From contig JAMOZS010000003.1 of assembly GCA_023667765.1 (NCBI GenBank), positions 1-64,000 of the forward strand: a DNA stretch of 64,000 nt, in the 5' to 3' direction. Under the pieces are notes generated by a model, which saw nothing but the letters and a program-made list of their open reading frames with translations, was not told the origin of the DNA and ran no database searches. Of the stretch, positions 54,075-63,712 are shown in pieces. Position 1 is the stretch's first letter. Each line of letters starts with the position of its first letter. Source of the stretch: Roseburia sp. (GTDB lineage Bacteria > Bacillota > Clostridia > Lachnospirales > Lachnospiraceae). The position numbers and the translations under genes are program-made.

Positions 54075-55580
54075 CTACATCGGCATATTCCCATGCTTTT
54101 TCTTAACATTGTATAAGCCTGTCTTATCGCGCAATACCAAAATATCCGAAATCAATTGTTCTCTGGTATCATCCGGCTCTAACATCGCGTCCACATATCC
54201 GTACTGCACGGCAATATCGGCATTCATCACCTTTGTCTCATATTCTTCTTCCTTAGCCTCCAAAAAGTCACTTCTTTCACCGGGCGACATATACTTAATC
54301 TCTTTTGCGTATAAAATCTGTACAGCGCCCTCTGAACCCATAACGGCAATTTCGGCCTGAGGCCAGGCATATACAAAATCTGCGCCTAAGTGCTTGCTGC
54401 ACATCGCTATATAGGCTCCGCCATAGGCCTTACGCATAATCACCGTTAATTTAATGGTAGTCGCCTCAGCATATGCATATAATACTTTCGCCCCATGTCT
54501 TACAATGCCCATTTGTTCCTGGTCTAAGCCGGGCATAAATCCGGGGGTATCGACAAAGGTAATAATCGGTATGTTATAGCAGTCACAATAGCGGATAAAA
54601 CGAGCCGCCTTATCGCTCGCATTACTATCTATCACCCCCATATAAGCCGGGTTATTTGCGACCACTCCCACATGAATGCCCCCCAGCTTTGCAAAATACA
54701 CCACCATATTTTTTGCATAATCCCCATGCACTTCAAAAATGCTATCCTCATCAAATATCTTTTTCAGAACATCCTTCACCTCATATATCTGACGTCTGTT
54801 ATTGGGAAGTACGATTCGATAAGAATCCATATCTATCGTACCTCGTCGCATCTTTTCAATTTGGGCAATCTCTTCCCGCCCGCCTTCCTCATAACAATGA
54901 GGAATATAATCTAAAAGCTTTCGCACTTTTTCATAGCAGTCCTGTTCGTTCTTACACATAAAATGCGCAACACCGCTTTTCGTAGCATGCATTCTTGCTC
55001 CGCCCAGATCTTCCATGTTCACTTTCTGCCCCGTTACGCTTTCCACTACCTTAGGGCCGGTAATAAACATATTGGACTGCTGATCAATCATAAAGACAAA
55101 ATCCGATAATCCCGGCGAATAAGCGGAACCTCCCGCAGATGTCCCGGCAATAATACAGATTTGCGGAATATATCCCGACGCCATTGTCTGGGAAAAAAAC
55201 ATCTCTCCATATCCCGCTAAAGAGTAGACGCCCTCTTGGATTCTGGCCCCGCCGGAATCCACAATTCCAATTAACGGACATTTATTCTCTACCGCCTTTT
55301 TTATCATATTAACGATTTTCAGTCCATGCTCATGCCCCAATGTTCCACCCAGAACGGTAAAGTCCTGAGCGTACAAAAATACTTTTCTCCCATTGATATA
55401 TCCGTATCCACATATCACTCCATCATAAGGGAACTGTTTCGTTTCAATGCCGTATCCCTCCTGATGATTTGTTACGCCCTTCTGAATTTCATGAAAAGTA
55501 TTTTCGTCCAGCAACGCCTGGATTCTTTCTATTGCATGTAATCTGCCCTTTTTATGCTGTTGTTCAATGTTATATTCCAT
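54075..55580 (-). CDS. Acyl-CoA carboxylase carboxyltransferase (PCCB-like), without partners
   Basis: 501 residues, full length for a propionyl/methylmalonyl-type carboxyltransferase with both crotonase-like halves. IVDSGGARIQEGVYSL, AGTSAGGSAYSPGLSDF and VDTPGFMPGLDQEQMG are the oxyanion-hole motifs. It would carboxylate acetyl-, propionyl- or another acyl-CoA using carboxybiotin, or run as the alpha subunit of a decarboxylase. No biotin carboxylase, biotin carrier or membrane decarboxylase subunit is in the window. Its neighbours (KASIII, ACP, SDRs) would use malonyl units. The ribosome site is weak (AGAAGAG). Confidence 0.88.
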   Translation of the reverse strand: MEYNIEQQHKKGRLHAIERIQALLDENTFHEIQKGVTNHQEGYGIETKQFPYDGVICGYGYINGRKVFLYAQDFTVLGGTLGHEHGLKIVNMIKKAVENKCPLIGIVDSGGARIQEGVYSLAGYGEMFFSQTMASGYIPQICIIAGTSAGGSAYSPGLSDFVFMIDQQSNMFITGPKVVESVTGQKVNMEDLGGARMHATKSGVAHFMCKNEQDCYEKVRKLLDYIPHCYEEGGREEIAQIEKMRRGTIDMDSYRIVLPNNRRQIYEVKDVLKKIFDEDSIFEVHGDYAKNMVVYFAKLGGIHVGVVANNPAYMGVIDSNASDKAARFIRYCDCYNIPIITFVDTPGFMPGLDQEQMGIVRHGAKVLYAYAEATTIKLTVIMRKAYGGAYIAMCSKHLGADFVYAWPQAEIAVMGSEGAVQILYAKEIKYMSPGERSDFLEAKEEEYETKVMNADIAVQYGYVDAMLEPDDTREQLISDILVLRDKTGLYNVKKKHGNMPM

Positions 55581-55654
55581 CTCTTCTGCACGCTATCCCA
55601 AGCGCATTCTCCTTTGATTATTCATTGTGGATTTTTTATCAGGCCTTGCCTCAA

Positions 55655-56839
55655 CTAGTCTCTCCGATACACATCCCTGGTATAAATCTTATCAGCCACA
55701 TCCAAAAGCTCGTCGGACATGCGATTAGCAATAATTACATCGGATATTTCCTTAAAATGCTTCAAATCATGAATCACTTTATATCTCATAAATTCATTTT
55801 CCTTTAAAACAGGTTCGTAGATAACTACCTCCACTCCCTCAGAACGTATCCGTTTCATCACGCCCTGGATGGAGGACTGTCTGAAATTATCGGAATCGGC
55901 CTTCATCGTCAGCCGATATACCCCCACCACACCGGGATTCCTTGAAAGCACCTGCTCTGCAATAAAATTCTTCCGGGTGTGATTAGACGCCACAACAGCC
56001 TTTACAAGCTCATTAGGCACGTCCTCAAAATTTGCCCGCAGCTGCCGGGTATCCTTTGGCAGACAATATCCCCCATAGCCAAAGGAGGGATTATTATAAT
56101 GCATACCGATACGGGGATCCAGGCCGATGCCCTCAATCATCTGTCTGGCGTCCAGACCCTTTAACTCCGCATAGGTATCCAATTCATTAAAATAAGCCAC
56201 TCGAAGAGCCAGATAGGTATTTGCAAACAGCTTAACCGCTTCCGCCTCCGTAGCATGCATAAACAAAGTAGGAATATCCTCCTTCACAGCGCAGCTCTTC
56301 AATTCTTCCGCAAACCGTACTGCCATCTCATCCGCCTCATGGTTGTCCTTTAAGGTTCCCACAATAATGCGAGAGGGATACAAATTATCATACAATGCCT
56401 TCCCCTCTCTCAAAAATTCCGGTGCAAATATGATTCTCCCGGTATGAAACCTCTTGCTGATGCTTTCCGTATAACCCACAGGGACGGTTGATTTAATTAC
56501 CATAAAGGCTGTGGGACGATACTTTAAAACCTTTTCCATAACATCCTCTACGGAGGAGGTGTCAAAGTAGTTCTTCTTTTCATCATAATTGGTCGGAGTC
56601 GAAATTATCACCAGCTCTGCATCCTGCAATGCCTCTTTCGCATCTACGGTAGCCCTTAAATTTAATTTCCTGTTCTCCAGATAATCCTCCAATTCCCGGT
56701 CCACCAACGGAGACTTTCTCTGATTAATCAGAGCCACCTTTTCAGGAATAATGTCCAGCGCCGTCACCTCATTCTGCTGTGCCAACAGTACCGCATTAGA
56801 CAAGCCGACATATCCTGTTCCAGCTACTGTAATTTTCAT
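55655..56839 (-). CDS. ugd: UDP-glucose/UDP-sugar 6-dehydrogenase
   Basis: 394 residues: [19 protein letters not shown] (NAD-binding), [25 protein letters not shown] and the catalytic Cys259 in [15 protein letters not shown]. The length and motifs match short bacterial UDP-glucose dehydrogenases, which oxidise UDP-glucose to UDP-glucuronate for capsules; UDP-ManNAc/GlcNAc dehydrogenases are usually longer. It has its own promoter-like pair at 56889-56917 despite lying inside the block. Confidence 0.9.
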   Translation of the reverse strand: MKITVAGTGYVGLSNAVLLAQQNEVTALDIIPEKVALINQRKSPLVDRELEDYLENRKLNLRATVDAKEALQDAELVIISTPTNYDEKKNYFDTSSVEDVMEKVLKYRPTAFMVIKSTVPVGYTESISKRFHTGRIIFAPEFLREGKALYDNLYPSRIIVGTLKDNHEADEMAVRFAEELKSCAVKEDIPTLFMHATEAEAVKLFANTYLALRVAYFNELDTYAELKGLDARQMIEGIGLDPRIGMHYNNPSFGYGGYCLPKDTRQLRANFEDVPNELVKAVVASNHTRKNFIAEQVLSRNPGVVGVYRLTMKADSDNFRQSSIQGVMKRIRSEGVEVVIYEPVLKENEFMRYKVIHDLKHFKEISDVIIANRMSDELLDVADKIYTRDVYRRD

Positions 56840-56888
56840 TATCCACCTTTCCCCTTTATGTCTGCTTTTTTATAACCTCTCATATCTC

Positions 56889-56917
56889 ATGATATAGATT
56901 TCGATTTTAAAAGTCAA
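56889..56917 (-). promoter_or_regulatory. Putative ugd promoter
   Basis: TTGACT and TATCAT are spaced 17 bp on the minus strand, about 50 nt before the ugd ATG. A secondary promoter inside the gene block. Confidence 0.55.
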
Positions 56918-56974
56918 CATACAAATAGTTTGCGCCTTTTCTTTTTATTTTATAACCTGTTATGGCGAATTGAA

Positions 56975-58375
56975 TCAGTCCCTCCTTAATTCACGATACA
57001 AAATTTTGCCAACTTCATTTTTTGGCAATTCCTTTACTACAATCACCTCAAATGCCGATATTGCAATTTTTGTTTTATCAGATATAAATCTTCTGATTTC
57101 CTGCTCCTTATTTTCCTTTGTTACATAAATCTCCATTTGTGTGTCGTTTCCCACACAGGCACATTCTACCTGAAACGCATCCCGAATCAAACGCTCACTT
57201 TCATCCAGTCCCACACGATATCCGTAAAGCTTCAAAAACCTGGACTTGCGGCCAATAATATAATAGAAGCCCTCACTGTCCCTGTGGGCCAAATCTCCTG
57301 TATAGTAGACACCCTTACGTTCGTCTCCCAGGCTCAAATCTTCCCTCTTTTGGGCATATCCCAGAGTGACATTATCTCCTCTGTAGACCAATTCACCATC
57401 CGCCTCTGCCGTTTGAATAACATTTCCTTCCTCATCCGCCAGAAATAATTCGCCCTTGGGGATTGCCTTACCAATACTGCCTATGTGCTCCAGAGCCTTA
57501 TCAGGCTCAAGATATGCCAGTCTGGCAGTAGTCTCTGTCGTCCCGAAGGTTGCAAAAAACTTTTTCCCGGTTCTCTCGGCATATTCCGCAAGCTCCCGAA
57601 ACATTTCGTCGGAAAGCTTACCCCCTCCCTGGGCCAGTATTCTCAAATCCGGTAAATCCATTTTAAAGAATCTCAGTTTCTTTAGCAATTCATAATTATA
57701 GGGAACTCCTGTAATATTGGTTACATGCCTTTCCTTGAAAACCTGCCAATATTCTCTCTCCATAGCCGTCTTTGTGGTCATGACAAGAGTTGCCCCGGCA
57801 AAAAGACTGCTGCATGCCACGTTTAATCCCATTGTATAATGGAGTTGTAAATCAATCAGCGGCCTGTCCCGGTCAGTAAACCCAAAAAAGGAGGCTACAT
57901 TCTCCGCATTTGCAAATAAATTCTTGTAGCTGTGACGTACCAGCTTAGGACTGCCGGTAGAACCGGAGGTCGTTAAAAGCATGGATAATTCCGGATACAG
58001 GGGTGCTTTATCATAACCGGTGCGAATCAAAAGATAATCGTATTTTTCCGCAATCGTCTCATAAGGAAATTCCTTTTGCAGCTCCCTGGGAATCCAGAGA
58101 TATTCCGGCTGGTATGTCTCTATCAGCGTATTTCTCAAGGAAACATCCATTTTGCAGCTAATCATCAGCGGTACGATTTGATTCTCTATGGCAGCCACAT
58201 GACCTGCCATGGTTGCCATCGTATTCCGACATAATATAAAGATAAGCGAGCGTTCCGGGAGCCATCCGCCAAATTCTTCCACAAAGTCACACAGCTCGCC
58301 GTAGGAATACTGTTCTCCCGTATCTTCCAGAACCGCTATTCTGTCTTTTGGTTTTTCATTTAATCGTAAATACAT
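56975..58375 (-). CDS. AMP-binding acyl-ACP ligase, paralogue of 50119-51537
   Basis: 466-residue ANL enzyme: TTSGSTGSPK (135-144), FGTTETTARLAYL, TGDLAHRDSEGFYYIIGR and catalytic lysine in KNEVGKILYREL. It aligns block by block with the ligase of the Dlt-like module, so the two are recent duplicates or were recruited together. It probably loads an acid on the ACP at 60815-61057. Start ATG 58375 follows GAGAGG by 5 nt; the frame continues to 58513 but overlaps the upstream gene and has no ribosome site. Confidence 0.87.
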   Translation of the reverse strand: MYLRLNEKPKDRIAVLEDTGEQYSYGELCDFVEEFGGWLPERSLIFILCRNTMATMAGHVAAIENQIVPLMISCKMDVSLRNTLIETYQPEYLWIPRELQKEFPYETIAEKYDYLLIRTGYDKAPLYPELSMLLTTSGSTGSPKLVRHSYKNLFANAENVASFFGFTDRDRPLIDLQLHYTMGLNVACSSLFAGATLVMTTKTAMEREYWQVFKERHVTNITGVPYNYELLKKLRFFKMDLPDLRILAQGGGKLSDEMFRELAEYAERTGKKFFATFGTTETTARLAYLEPDKALEHIGSIGKAIPKGELFLADEEGNVIQTAEADGELVYRGDNVTLGYAQKREDLSLGDERKGVYYTGDLAHRDSEGFYYIIGRKSRFLKLYGYRVGLDESERLIRDAFQVECACVGNDTQMEIYVTKENKEQEIRRFISDKTKIAISAFEVIVVKELPKNEVGKILYRELRRD

Positions 58376-58412
58376 TTTTACCTCTCTATCTGTCCCACCC
58401 TGCTGGCGGCGA

Positions 58413-60791
58413 TTATTCCCATGTTCGCATGGAAAGAATCGCGCCGTTCTCCGTATCATAAACAACGGTGGTAACACCCTGCCGGTCAGACACCTTGTAC
58501 TCCATCTTACCAATCCGTAAAGTTACATTTGTATCCCTTACCCGCAGCAAAAAATTTATTTTATTCTGTTTAAATCTATAATCGATATGCGACTCCTGAC
58601 TTAATTGATACGTTACGACATCATTTTGCTTAACGCCAACATAATTGTTATCGGCGCTAAACTCATGGAAGCCGCTTTCCTTTAACAGCGTTTCGGTCTC
58701 CTCCGTGACACTGTTTTCCGTTGCCCGATACAGGCACATGATTTCAAAATTTTGGTTTTCTGCAGCTTTTAAATAAGCATCTAAATCCTCTATGCTGCTT
58801 AAATCCTCTTCGGAAAAATAATTTTTGGTCCATACAAATCTGGTTTTATCCACCACTCTTTGAAGCGTTTTATCATAAACCACCACAAATAATCCGGAAC
58901 CGCTGCAGTCCATCTCATATTCGTTTATGATGACTTTACACATGGGGTTGTCTTTTTCGGAGCTGCTTATTATCTGCGCCCTCATACCATCAATCAATAA
59001 CTGTTTTTCAATGGCCTCCCTTTTTTCTCCCAACTCCTCATATAGTACCTGACTTCCATTGACAACAGCAATATAGGGCTGCTCCTGTTGCCCTCGAAAG
59101 CCCTCCAGATTCATCTTTTTTATTCTTTTATCTACACTTTCCGGCAAATACTTGGCGGCATCCTTGCGTATTCCGATGAAGGAGATATAACGGTCATTGT
59201 TCCTTAATTTTTTCAGATAGCCAACCGGGTCTTCATGCAATGCCAACAGACTTTTATCCTGAGAAAACACCGGTTTCTCATAAGCCTTTCCGTTATAACC
59301 GGTGTTGAATGACTTGGTGCACACCACCATCTGCAATTCTTTATCATAAACGACGAAATTAAAGCCTGCCTTGTTCGTGCTGTAATTCTCCCCATCAATA
59401 TAGATAGAAGCCCGATTTCCGGCATAGGCATTCGCATAGCTGGATATCCGAAGCATATGTCCATCCAGAATGCCGCTATAATCTATTTGCTCCTCGCCAT
59501 GTTCTTCATATATTACATTCCCATTATCTATGACAGCTATATAGCTTTGGAAAGAATTTTCAAAACTGTCGCCGTTTAATCCCAATTCACCCATCATAGC
59601 CTTTATATCTTTGGAAAGCAGCTTTGCCGTATCATTTCGGGTGGAAACCAGGACGAAATAATCTTCTCCTTGTAAGCAATTCAGGAAATCATAAAATTCG
59701 CTTTGCCTCGACATCTCAAAATCAGTCAGTAATCTTTTATATAATTTGTAATCCTTTTCCCATTCCGAATATTGAGGATTGTCTTTTTTATTTTCCATAT
59801 GGCATTTTTCAACAAGATATGCCCCTATATAATCACTAATCTTTTTAGAACCGCTGATATTTACATGCATTCCTTCATCGGCAAAATCCGTAGAGGCGTC
59901 AAACTGTATCTCCTGCAGCAGCTCCGGATTACAAAAATCTATATAGTCTATTCCATTGGCGTCGGCAAAGTCCTGAATCGTACGATGTCTGGTCCAATTC
60001 CAATTTGCGCCGGGCGCCTTCATCAGTATCAAGGCAATTCCCTTTTCCTCGCAGATTCGAATCATCTTTTGAAAATATTCTTTTGAAAGGTCGCTTAATA
60101 AATATTCTTCATCCGGTTTTTCACTGTCCGTCTCCATATAATGTTCCCCAAAATGATATGATTTTACGTCGATTGTCGGATACTGTCCTTTATATACATA
60201 TTTTTGTATTTTGTCTAATTTCGTAAAATCCTCTTTCGCCAGCTCCTCCCATCGGTCGTGATAGACATATAGGGGAAAGAAAAAACCGGTAGGGGAAAAG
60301 CCTCTGTTTTGGGATACTTCAGCAATCAACTGTTTCTTATATTCAGACCAGGGCATATAGTCGACTGCCTCATGCATTTTTGCTTCCAGTTCCGGAATCT
60401 TCTCAATCTCCTGATTCAGCATGGTCACGTCCAGCACGACAGCTTTCAAATCCTGCTTCTCCAGAGTTTCTAACAGGAAATAATAAGACACCTCCGGTAT
60501 CTGAATACTGCTTGCTCTGGAATAACCTGTAATCCCATATTTATGAAATATTTCAAGAGGAGAAATTGCATTCCTGACCGTGCTTGCCCCCAGATATAAT
60601 ACGTCCAGCGTGTTATCCTCTTCTTCATAATATCCCTGCACAATCTGCTGCGCAGCCTTATTGTCTTCAAAATTCCATTTCTGTTGCAAAACAGAATTCA
60701 CAAAAAAGCCCAGCGCAAAAAAAAGCAATAGAAACAAAACACTCTTCAGTACAGGCCATATGATATTTCGTTTTTTGCTTTTTTCTCTCAC
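58413..60791 (-). CDS. SGNH-type acyltransferase fused to ILEI/FAM3-like repeats
   Basis: 792 residues. Membrane anchor (about 11-33), then an SGNH-like external domain with LYLGASTVRNAIS (nucleophile Ser70) and DFADEGMHVNISG (Asp305-x3-His309). Residues about 367-792 are repeats resembling ILEI/FAM3 (interleukin-like EMT inducer) domains: FVVVYD-type strands at 478-483, 635-640 and 775-779, and DYFVLVSTRNDTAK-type segments at 377, 534 and 682. The series starts with a C-terminal half-repeat and ends with an N-terminal half. GTG start with GGAG upstream. Role inferred: surface acyl transfer with glycan-binding repeats. Confidence 0.72.
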   Translation of the reverse strand: MREKSKKRNIIWPVLKSVLFLLLFFALGFFVNSVLQQKWNFEDNKAAQQIVQGYYEEEDNTLDVLYLGASTVRNAISPLEIFHKYGITGYSRASSIQIPEVSYYFLLETLEKQDLKAVVLDVTMLNQEIEKIPELEAKMHEAVDYMPWSEYKKQLIAEVSQNRGFSPTGFFFPLYVYHDRWEELAKEDFTKLDKIQKYVYKGQYPTIDVKSYHFGEHYMETDSEKPDEEYLLSDLSKEYFQKMIRICEEKGIALILMKAPGANWNWTRHRTIQDFADANGIDYIDFCNPELLQEIQFDASTDFADEGMHVNISGSKKISDYIGAYLVEKCHMENKKDNPQYSEWEKDYKLYKRLLTDFEMSRQSEFYDFLNCLQGEDYFVLVSTRNDTAKLLSKDIKAMMGELGLNGDSFENSFQSYIAVIDNGNVIYEEHGEEQIDYSGILDGHMLRISSYANAYAGNRASIYIDGENYSTNKAGFNFVVYDKELQMVVCTKSFNTGYNGKAYEKPVFSQDKSLLALHEDPVGYLKKLRNNDRYISFIGIRKDAAKYLPESVDKRIKKMNLEGFRGQQEQPYIAVVNGSQVLYEELGEKREAIEKQLLIDGMRAQIISSSEKDNPMCKVIINEYEMDCSGSGLFVVVYDKTLQRVVDKTRFVWTKNYFSEEDLSSIEDLDAYLKAAENQNFEIMCLYRATENSVTEETETLLKESGFHEFSADNNYVGVKQNDVVTYQLSQESHIDYRFKQNKINFLLRVRDTNVTLRIGKMEYKVSDRQGVTTVVYDTENGAILSMRTWE

Positions 60792-60814
60792 GTTTCTCCT
60801 CTCAGACCCGGCGT

Positions 60815-61057
60815 TTAGAAAATATTGTATTTTTTCAATACTTCTATCCCCTTTTCAAAGGATGTAATAGCCAGTATATCGTCCGGCTCTAACTCGATAT
60901 CAAATTCATCTTCTAAACCTACTATTAAATTCATATGTGCCACAGAATTCCACTTTTCCGTTACATTCAGGCAATATGTTTTGATTGCTTCTTCCTCTTC
61001 CTCAAAAGTATCCATAAAAATCTTAATATACTTATCCATGTTTTCCATTTTGGTCAC
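60815..61057 (-). CDS. Acyl carrier protein, atypical
   Basis: 80 residues with ACP-like helices and the serine site KWNSVAHMNLIVGLEDEF (Ser38). The usual DSL triad is NSV here; the serine is kept. It is located 23 nt upstream of the SGNH/ILEI gene and shortly after the SDR and KASIII genes, so it is probably the carrier on which the acyl chain is built and from which it is transferred. GTG 61057, ATG 61048 and ATG 61039 are possible starts; the ribosome site is weak. Confidence 0.75.
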   Translation of the reverse strand: MTKMENMDKYIKIFMDTFEEEEEAIKTYCLNVTEKWNSVAHMNLIVGLEDEFDIELEPDDILAITSFEKGIEVLKKYNIF

Positions 61058-61128
61058 ATAACGCCTTGTCTTACCAAAGACGTATTTCCTTTCCTATCAT
61101 TTCATAAAACCTCTATGTATCATTGTTT

Positions 61129-61878
61129 TTAAAATCTTCCGCCGTCCACCTTCAGAATCTCACCGCTGATAAAAGAAGCCTGTTCCGAAGCTAAGAACAA
61201 AACCGCCTTTGCAATCTCTTCCGGTTCTGCCTGCCTTTTTAAATTCATTCGTTCAAGCACTTTCGCATCTATGGTATTCTGAATCTGTGCTGTCATGTCA
61301 GTTTTTGTGGAACCGGGGGCAATTCCGTTGACCCTGATGCCATAGGGGGCCAATTCTCTCGATATCGTCCGGGTCATCCATAATAGCGCTGCCTTCGAGC
61401 CTCCGTAGGCAACTGTGCCGGGGGTATGCTCTATACCGCTCACAGAACCCACATTAATTATTATACCGCTTTTTTGCCGTATCATTCTTTTGGAGACTGC
61501 TTGAATCAACTGAATCGGCGCATAATAATTTACCTGCATTAAGCGTTTGATTTCCTCCAGACTCGTCTGCAAAAAAGCATTCTGTGAAAAAGCTCCTGCA
61601 TTATTAATCAGAATATCGATATTGATTTTCTCGGCAGTAATCTCTTTCATAGCTCCTTTTATACTGTCAGAATCAGATAAATCCGCATTTACCGCCTTCA
61701 GCCAAACGTCGTTTTGCTGTTCACAGGCACGAAGCTCCTCCTCAAACTGACTATCCACCGTACGTACCATACACCAGCAGTTCGCTCCCGCCTCTGCAAT
61801 ACCTTTCAGTATGGCATTACCAATTCCTCTGTTCGCGCCGGTAAGAATTACATTTTTGCCCTGCAATATTTTTTCCAT
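61129..61878 (-). CDS. SDR family oxidoreductase, FabG-like
   Basis: 249 residues: VILTGANRGIG (11-20), INNAGAF, catalytic Ser145 in INVGSVSGIEH, and Tyr158-x3-Lys162 in YGGSKAALLW. The size and C-terminal ISGEILKVDGGRF fit FabG-type 3-ketoacyl-ACP reductases. Next to KASIII and ACP genes it probably reduces a 3-ketoacyl-ACP to the 3-hydroxy form. A second SDR lies two genes upstream, so one may act at another position or on another substrate. Ribosome site is weak. Confidence 0.85.
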   Translation of the reverse strand: MEKILQGKNVILTGANRGIGNAILKGIAEAGANCWCMVRTVDSQFEEELRACEQQNDVWLKAVNADLSDSDSIKGAMKEITAEKINIDILINNAGAFSQNAFLQTSLEEIKRLMQVNYYAPIQLIQAVSKRMIRQKSGIIINVGSVSGIEHTPGTVAYGGSKAALLWMTRTISRELAPYGIRVNGIAPGSTKTDMTAQIQNTIDAKVLERMNLKRQAEPEEIAKAVLFLASEQASFISGEILKVDGGRF

Positions 61879-61903
61879 AATACCAAAACCCTATCTCCCT
61901 CTT

Positions 61904-62953
61904 TTATTCGGAAACCGTACAGTCATTGTCGTCGTCATAATAATGATTTGTTGCAAAGATATCAATCACTGCATCCGGTGCCAGAACCATATCTGCGACC
62001 CCCCATGACAGGCCAATGCCAAAACCGGACATCAAAATATGCGTATCCTTATCCCTATTATGTTCCAGAGAGGTTGTAATAACCAGCGGAATAGAAGAAC
62101 TGCTGGAATTCCCATATTCTCTCAGGACAATGGGCGTCTTTTCCATCGGGAATTTGCATTTTTTTGCAATCTGCTTAATAATCAACTCATTTGCCTGATG
62201 CAAGGCAAATAAATCTATTTGCTCTAAATCAATCCCGTATTGACTGATAAAATTCTTAATGGCCTTTGGCACCTCTGTGATGGAAAACGTAAAGACGTCC
62301 ATCCCTGACATTCCCACATAAACCTCTTTGCTTTCCGGATGTCTGAATTCTCCTCCACGAGCAAAAATACTCTTATATCCGGAACCATCCGCCCCTAATA
62401 AATAATGAATATCGGGGCAGCCCTCAGAGATTTCCAATGCTGTTGCAGAACCGATATCTGCAAACAACAGACTGGAGGTTACATTCGGATCCACCGCCTT
62501 ACTGCTTAAATCACCGCAAAGTAATAAGGCGCGCTTCGTATCGGAGGTCTGCATAAAAGAACCTATCACCGATAAGCCATATACATATCCGGAACACCCC
62601 AGTTTGATATCAAGCACCATTGTTTCCTTAGACAGATTCAACCTTTTTTGGAGTACTCCGCCGTTTGCGGGTCTCTTATAATCCTGAGCCAGTGTTACAA
62701 AAACCAGGGCGCCTATACTTTCTTTTTCCCATTTCAACTCTTCTATCAATCTTTCCGCCGCCTCATAACACAAATCGGAAGCGGTCTGCTTTTCCTTAGT
62801 ACGATAGGTAGAACGCACCCCCGTCTGGTCAACTACGCGTTCCAATACTTCCTTTTCAAATTTGTCCGTGTAATCCACTGTCATCTTTTTGTTATCAGGA
62901 AGAGCACATACCACCCCTTTAATTCCTATGCCCTTTAACTGTCCTAATGCCAT
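61904..62953 (-). CDS. 3-oxoacyl-ACP synthase III (KASIII/FabH-like)
   Basis: 349 residues of the thiolase superfamily with the KASIII triad: Cys120 in DIKLGCSGYVYGL, His252 in LFALHQANE and Asn282 in REYGNSSSSSIP. KASIII condenses an acyl-CoA primer with malonyl-ACP to begin a chain. The C-terminal 20 residues are unusually Asp rich and extend past the normal end. Located between two SDR genes and near ACP and FabD-like genes, it suggests a chain-starting enzyme for a dedicated acyl group rather than bulk fatty acid. GGAGGAGAA precedes the ATG. Confidence 0.9.
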   Translation of the reverse strand: MALGQLKGIGIKGVVCALPDNKKMTVDYTDKFEKEVLERVVDQTGVRSTYRTKEKQTASDLCYEAAERLIEELKWEKESIGALVFVTLAQDYKRPANGGVLQKRLNLSKETMVLDIKLGCSGYVYGLSVIGSFMQTSDTKRALLLCGDLSSKAVDPNVTSSLLFADIGSATALEISEGCPDIHYLLGADGSGYKSIFARGGEFRHPESKEVYVGMSGMDVFTFSITEVPKAIKNFISQYGIDLEQIDLFALHQANELIIKQIAKKCKFPMEKTPIVLREYGNSSSSSIPLVITTSLEHNRDKDTHILMSGFGIGLSWGVADMVLAPDAVIDIFATNHYYDDDNDCTVSE

Positions 62954-62973
62954 TGGCTTCTCCTCCTACATTT

Positions 62974-63711
62974 TTAAAAACTGCCGCCGTCTATTACCAT
63001 ACCGGCTCCTGTAATAAATTTTCCCGCATCCGATAATAAATACGCCGCCATATTGGCAATATCTATGGGCTCGCCGACGCCCAATAACTGATTGACAGAA
63101 TCTCTGTCTGCCTGATTAAAATAATCATTGGCCATCTTTGTATGAATGAATCCCGGCATAATACTGTTTACACGGATATTTTTATGGGCCAGCTCCTTAG
63201 CCAGCACCTTTACGGCCGAATTTAACGCCGCCTTGCTCGGCGCATATGCCAGCTGTCCCTTATTATTTGATTTCGCTGCTTTGGAAGAGATTGCGACAAC
63301 GCTTCCTCCGTTATTATTCTTTTTCTTCTCATATTGACGCATCAATTCAATAAAAGAATAATAGTTAATCCTCATTACCTCGTCGATTTTATCGATGCTT
63401 AACATACGAAGCGCACAGGTTTTCGTGATTCCCGCACAATGAACCAATCCGTCCAGCTTCTGACCGTCATAGGAAACGGCTTCGTTGACCAGTTCTTCTA
63501 TCTTTTCCGTCTGAGACAAATCACATGCGATACAATAATGCCCCTCTCCCTCCATCATGGACAGGGTTTCCTGCAGCGCCTCCTGATTCCGGGCTACCGC
63601 CACCACCTTTGCGCCTATCTGGCTTAGCAAAATTGCGGTTTCACGGCCGATTCCCGAAGAAGCTCCTGTGACCAGAATTTTTTTTCCGTTTAATGCAATA
63701 ATTGTTTTCAC
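62974..63711 (-). CDS. SDR family oxidoreductase, FabG-like (second copy)
   Basis: 245 residues: ILVTGASSGIGRETA (12-26), HCAGITK, Ser142/143 in VVAISSKAAK, and Tyr156-x3-Lys160 in YAPSKAALNS. The ending GAGMVIDGGSF matches FabG-type reductases. It begins with GTG 63711, with GGAG upstream, and is one nt from the stop of the FabD-like gene, so the two are coupled. Divergence from the SDR at 61129 suggests separate roles in the same pathway. Confidence 0.87.
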   Translation of the reverse strand: MKTIIALNGKKILVTGASSGIGRETAILLSQIGAKVVAVARNQEALQETLSMMEGEGHYCIACDLSQTEKIEELVNEAVSYDGQKLDGLVHCAGITKTCALRMLSIDKIDEVMRINYYSFIELMRQYEKKKNNNGGSVVAISSKAAKSNNKGQLAYAPSKAALNSAVKVLAKELAHKNIRVNSIMPGFIHTKMANDYFNQADRDSVNQLLGVGEPIDIANMAAYLLSDAGKFITGAGMVIDGGSF

Positions 63712-63712
63712 G

